Assembly (NCBI GenBank): GCA_050122535.1
Contig: JASFIT010000357.1
Span: forward strand, 1-5,085
Length of the DNA: 5,085 nucleotides
Direction of reading: 5' to 3'
Source of the DNA: JASFEQ01 sp050122535
GTDB taxonomy: Bacteria; Desulfobacterota; DSM-4660; Desulfatiglandales; HGW-15
The position numbers were made by a program, and so were the translations under genes. Shown here in pieces: positions 3,907 to 5,085 of the stretch. The notes beneath the pieces are model-generated. The model was given only the letters and a program-made list of their open reading frames with translations, was not told the origin of the DNA and ran no database searches. The stretch's first letter is position 1; every line of letters begins with the position of its first letter.

Positions 3907-5085
3907 TTACTTACAATCTCTGGGTGTGATCTTTTGTTCTTTGGCATACTTGGCCGCCGATTTTTCGATCTCTCCCCTGATATATTCCCTCATGGGGCTT
4001 ATAACGTCACCCGTCATCACCCACTTCTCGCCATCCCACTGCTGGATGAAGACCATTCCGCCCCCTTCATGGTCGGTACAGGAGTTGCGCACGGGCTGTA
4101 TCAGGCCTTCGGCACCGATCTCCTTGATTCTCTCTTCGGTGATATTGAGGTTTTCCATGCCCCAACGGAATTCCTCTCCGGTGAGGACCTTGACCCCGAA
4201 TTTCTTATGGGCCGTGAGGATCGCCTCGTGGTCCACAATTGCGGCCACGAACCCCCTGGTCCAGTAAACAGAGCCCACTCGCGTGAAGGAAATGTTCCCT
4301 TTCATGGCGCCGTAGACCTTGTCAACGACCTCCTTGACGATGGGGAAATCCCGACCGGCCCCGTGGAAGGCGGTGGTACGGTACCCCTTGGCCGCTGGAC
4401 CGGCCGGCAGTACGTCCTCTTCAGACCCGCACCACCAGACGCCAAGGATCTTCTCTCTGGGGAAACGGAGCCTGGCCGCCTCTTTCAGCGGTATCGTGCA
4501 GGAGACACCCCAATTACGGTTGATGACCCAGTCCGCCTTGAAGCGCCTTGCAATATCCATCCACTGGGCCTTCTGGTCAATGCCGGGCCAGGGCACGGGG
4601 AAGTGTCGGACCTTGAACCCGAACCTCTTGGACATGGAATCCAATATCGGCTTGGTCTCCTGGCCGTAGGGGATGTCGATATGCAGATTGGCGATCTTCA
4701 CACCCTTTAGATGTTTTCCGATGTCCGCCTCATTTTTGCCATCCCAGCCCTCTTTCATGGCGATGAACTTGATTTTGGCCGAATTCTGTGACCAGTAATT
4801 GGTGGGCGTGGTAAAGACCCAAGGAAAGACCCGGCCGTCCGAGGCATCGGCCCTGCCGTACCCGCCGGAGATGATCGTGATCTTATCCTTGGTGCCCTTT
4901 GGGATCAGGGCATAGGTGATGCCCGTGCTCAAGGGATGGACCTTGGCCATTCTGTCCCTGAAGCGGTTGTAACACTCAACGCCCCGCGCGGTGTTATAGG
5001 CGGTTTCGCACTCCTCCCACTTGTACATGATCTTTCCATTAATGCCGCCCCTCTCGTTGATGAGCGCCATGAAATCTTCCATGCC
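3907..5085 (-). CDS. ABC transporter substrate-binding protein, Peripla_BP_6/LivK-like (N-terminus outside window)
   Basis: The frame is open through the window end (the last codon encodes G before the M at 5082), so the true start and signal peptide lie beyond it. 392 residues are visible, ending at TAA 3909-3907. Near the visible start, INERGGINGK (8-17) is the hallmark of type I periplasmic binding proteins of branched-chain amino acid importers. HPLSTGITYALIP, IISGGYGRADASDGRVFPWV and the VKIANLHIDIPYGQETKPIL segment fit the two-lobed fold, in which a ligand is held between the lobes. Such proteins work in the periplasm and pass the solute to LivHM permeases. The family also takes amides, urea and aromatic or short organic acids, so the ligand is not assigned. 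The C-terminal tail is lysine-rich. Family members are usually around 400-450 residues, so perhaps 30-60 are missing. livF follows 73 bp downstream, which supports the role. The permease and livG genes are not in the window. Confidence 0.88.
   Translation of the reverse strand, partial: GMEDFMALINERGGINGKIMYKWEECETAYNTARGVECYNRFRDRMAKVHPLSTGITYALIPKGTKDKITIISGGYGRADASDGRVFPWVFTTPTNYWSQNSAKIKFIAMKEGWDGKNEADIGKHLKGVKIANLHIDIPYGQETKPILDSMSKRFGFKVRHFPVPWPGIDQKAQWMDIARRFKADWVINRNWGVSCTIPLKEAARLRFPREKILGVWWCGSEEDVLPAGPAAKGYRTTAFHGAGRDFPIVKEVVDKVYGAMKGNISFTRVGSVYWTRGFVAAIVDHEAILTAHKKFGVKVLTGEEFRWGMENLNITEERIKEIGAEGLIQPVRNSCTDHEGGGMVFIQQWDGEKWVMTGDVISPMREYIRGEIEKSAAKYAKEQKITPRDCK

Noticed and set aside
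3934..4710. 258-codon plus-strand open frame
   Set aside because: Antisense to the substrate-binding protein, which has clear family motifs. The plus-strand translation has no domain character.

Overview
The window looks like chromosomal DNA from a Gram-negative, probably anaerobic deltaproteobacterium (Desulfobacterota). This is an inference from protein style only: a PilZ C-terminus of the kind common in that group, a LivF with a basic C-terminal tail, and mid-GC DNA with many palindromic intergenic repeats. No rRNA or marker gene is present to confirm it.

Layout. (1) 3-296, plus strand: the C-terminal end of a PilZ-domain (c-di-GMP receptor type) protein, cut by the window edge. (2) 297-589: a short intergenic region with small palindromes and a near-consensus sigma-70 promoter (TTGACA, 17 bp, TATATT), then a strong ribosome binding site. 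(3) 590-1660, plus: a complete radical SAM enzyme with the CxxxCxxC cluster motif and a cysteine-rich twitch/SPASM-like C-terminus. (4) 1661-2002: intergenic, with a hairpin and a MITE-like palindromic repeat. (5) about 2003-2590, plus: a small polytopic membrane protein of the CDP-archaeol synthase (CarS/DUF46) family. (6) 2591-3017: a convergent intergenic region with a second palindromic repeat, two hairpins and an elaborate inverted repeat abutting the livF stop codon, which is likely a terminator. (7) 3018-3833, minus: livF, the last ATPase gene of a branched-chain amino acid type ABC importer. (8) 3907-5085, minus: its periplasmic substrate-binding protein, whose N-terminus lies beyond the window.

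How the genes work together. The two minus-strand genes form the downstream end of a Liv/HAAT-type uptake operon: the binding protein delivers an organic solute or amino acid to a permease encoded elsewhere, powered partly by LivF. On the plus strand, the radical SAM enzyme and the CarS-like CDP-alcohol synthase are co-oriented neighbours, separated by 342 bp that include a repeat. A shared role in polar-lipid or isoprenoid-lipid chemistry is an attractive but unproven hypothesis, and the best candidate here for something undescribed. The rest looks ordinary. I see no CRISPR array, tRNA, rRNA or transposase gene.
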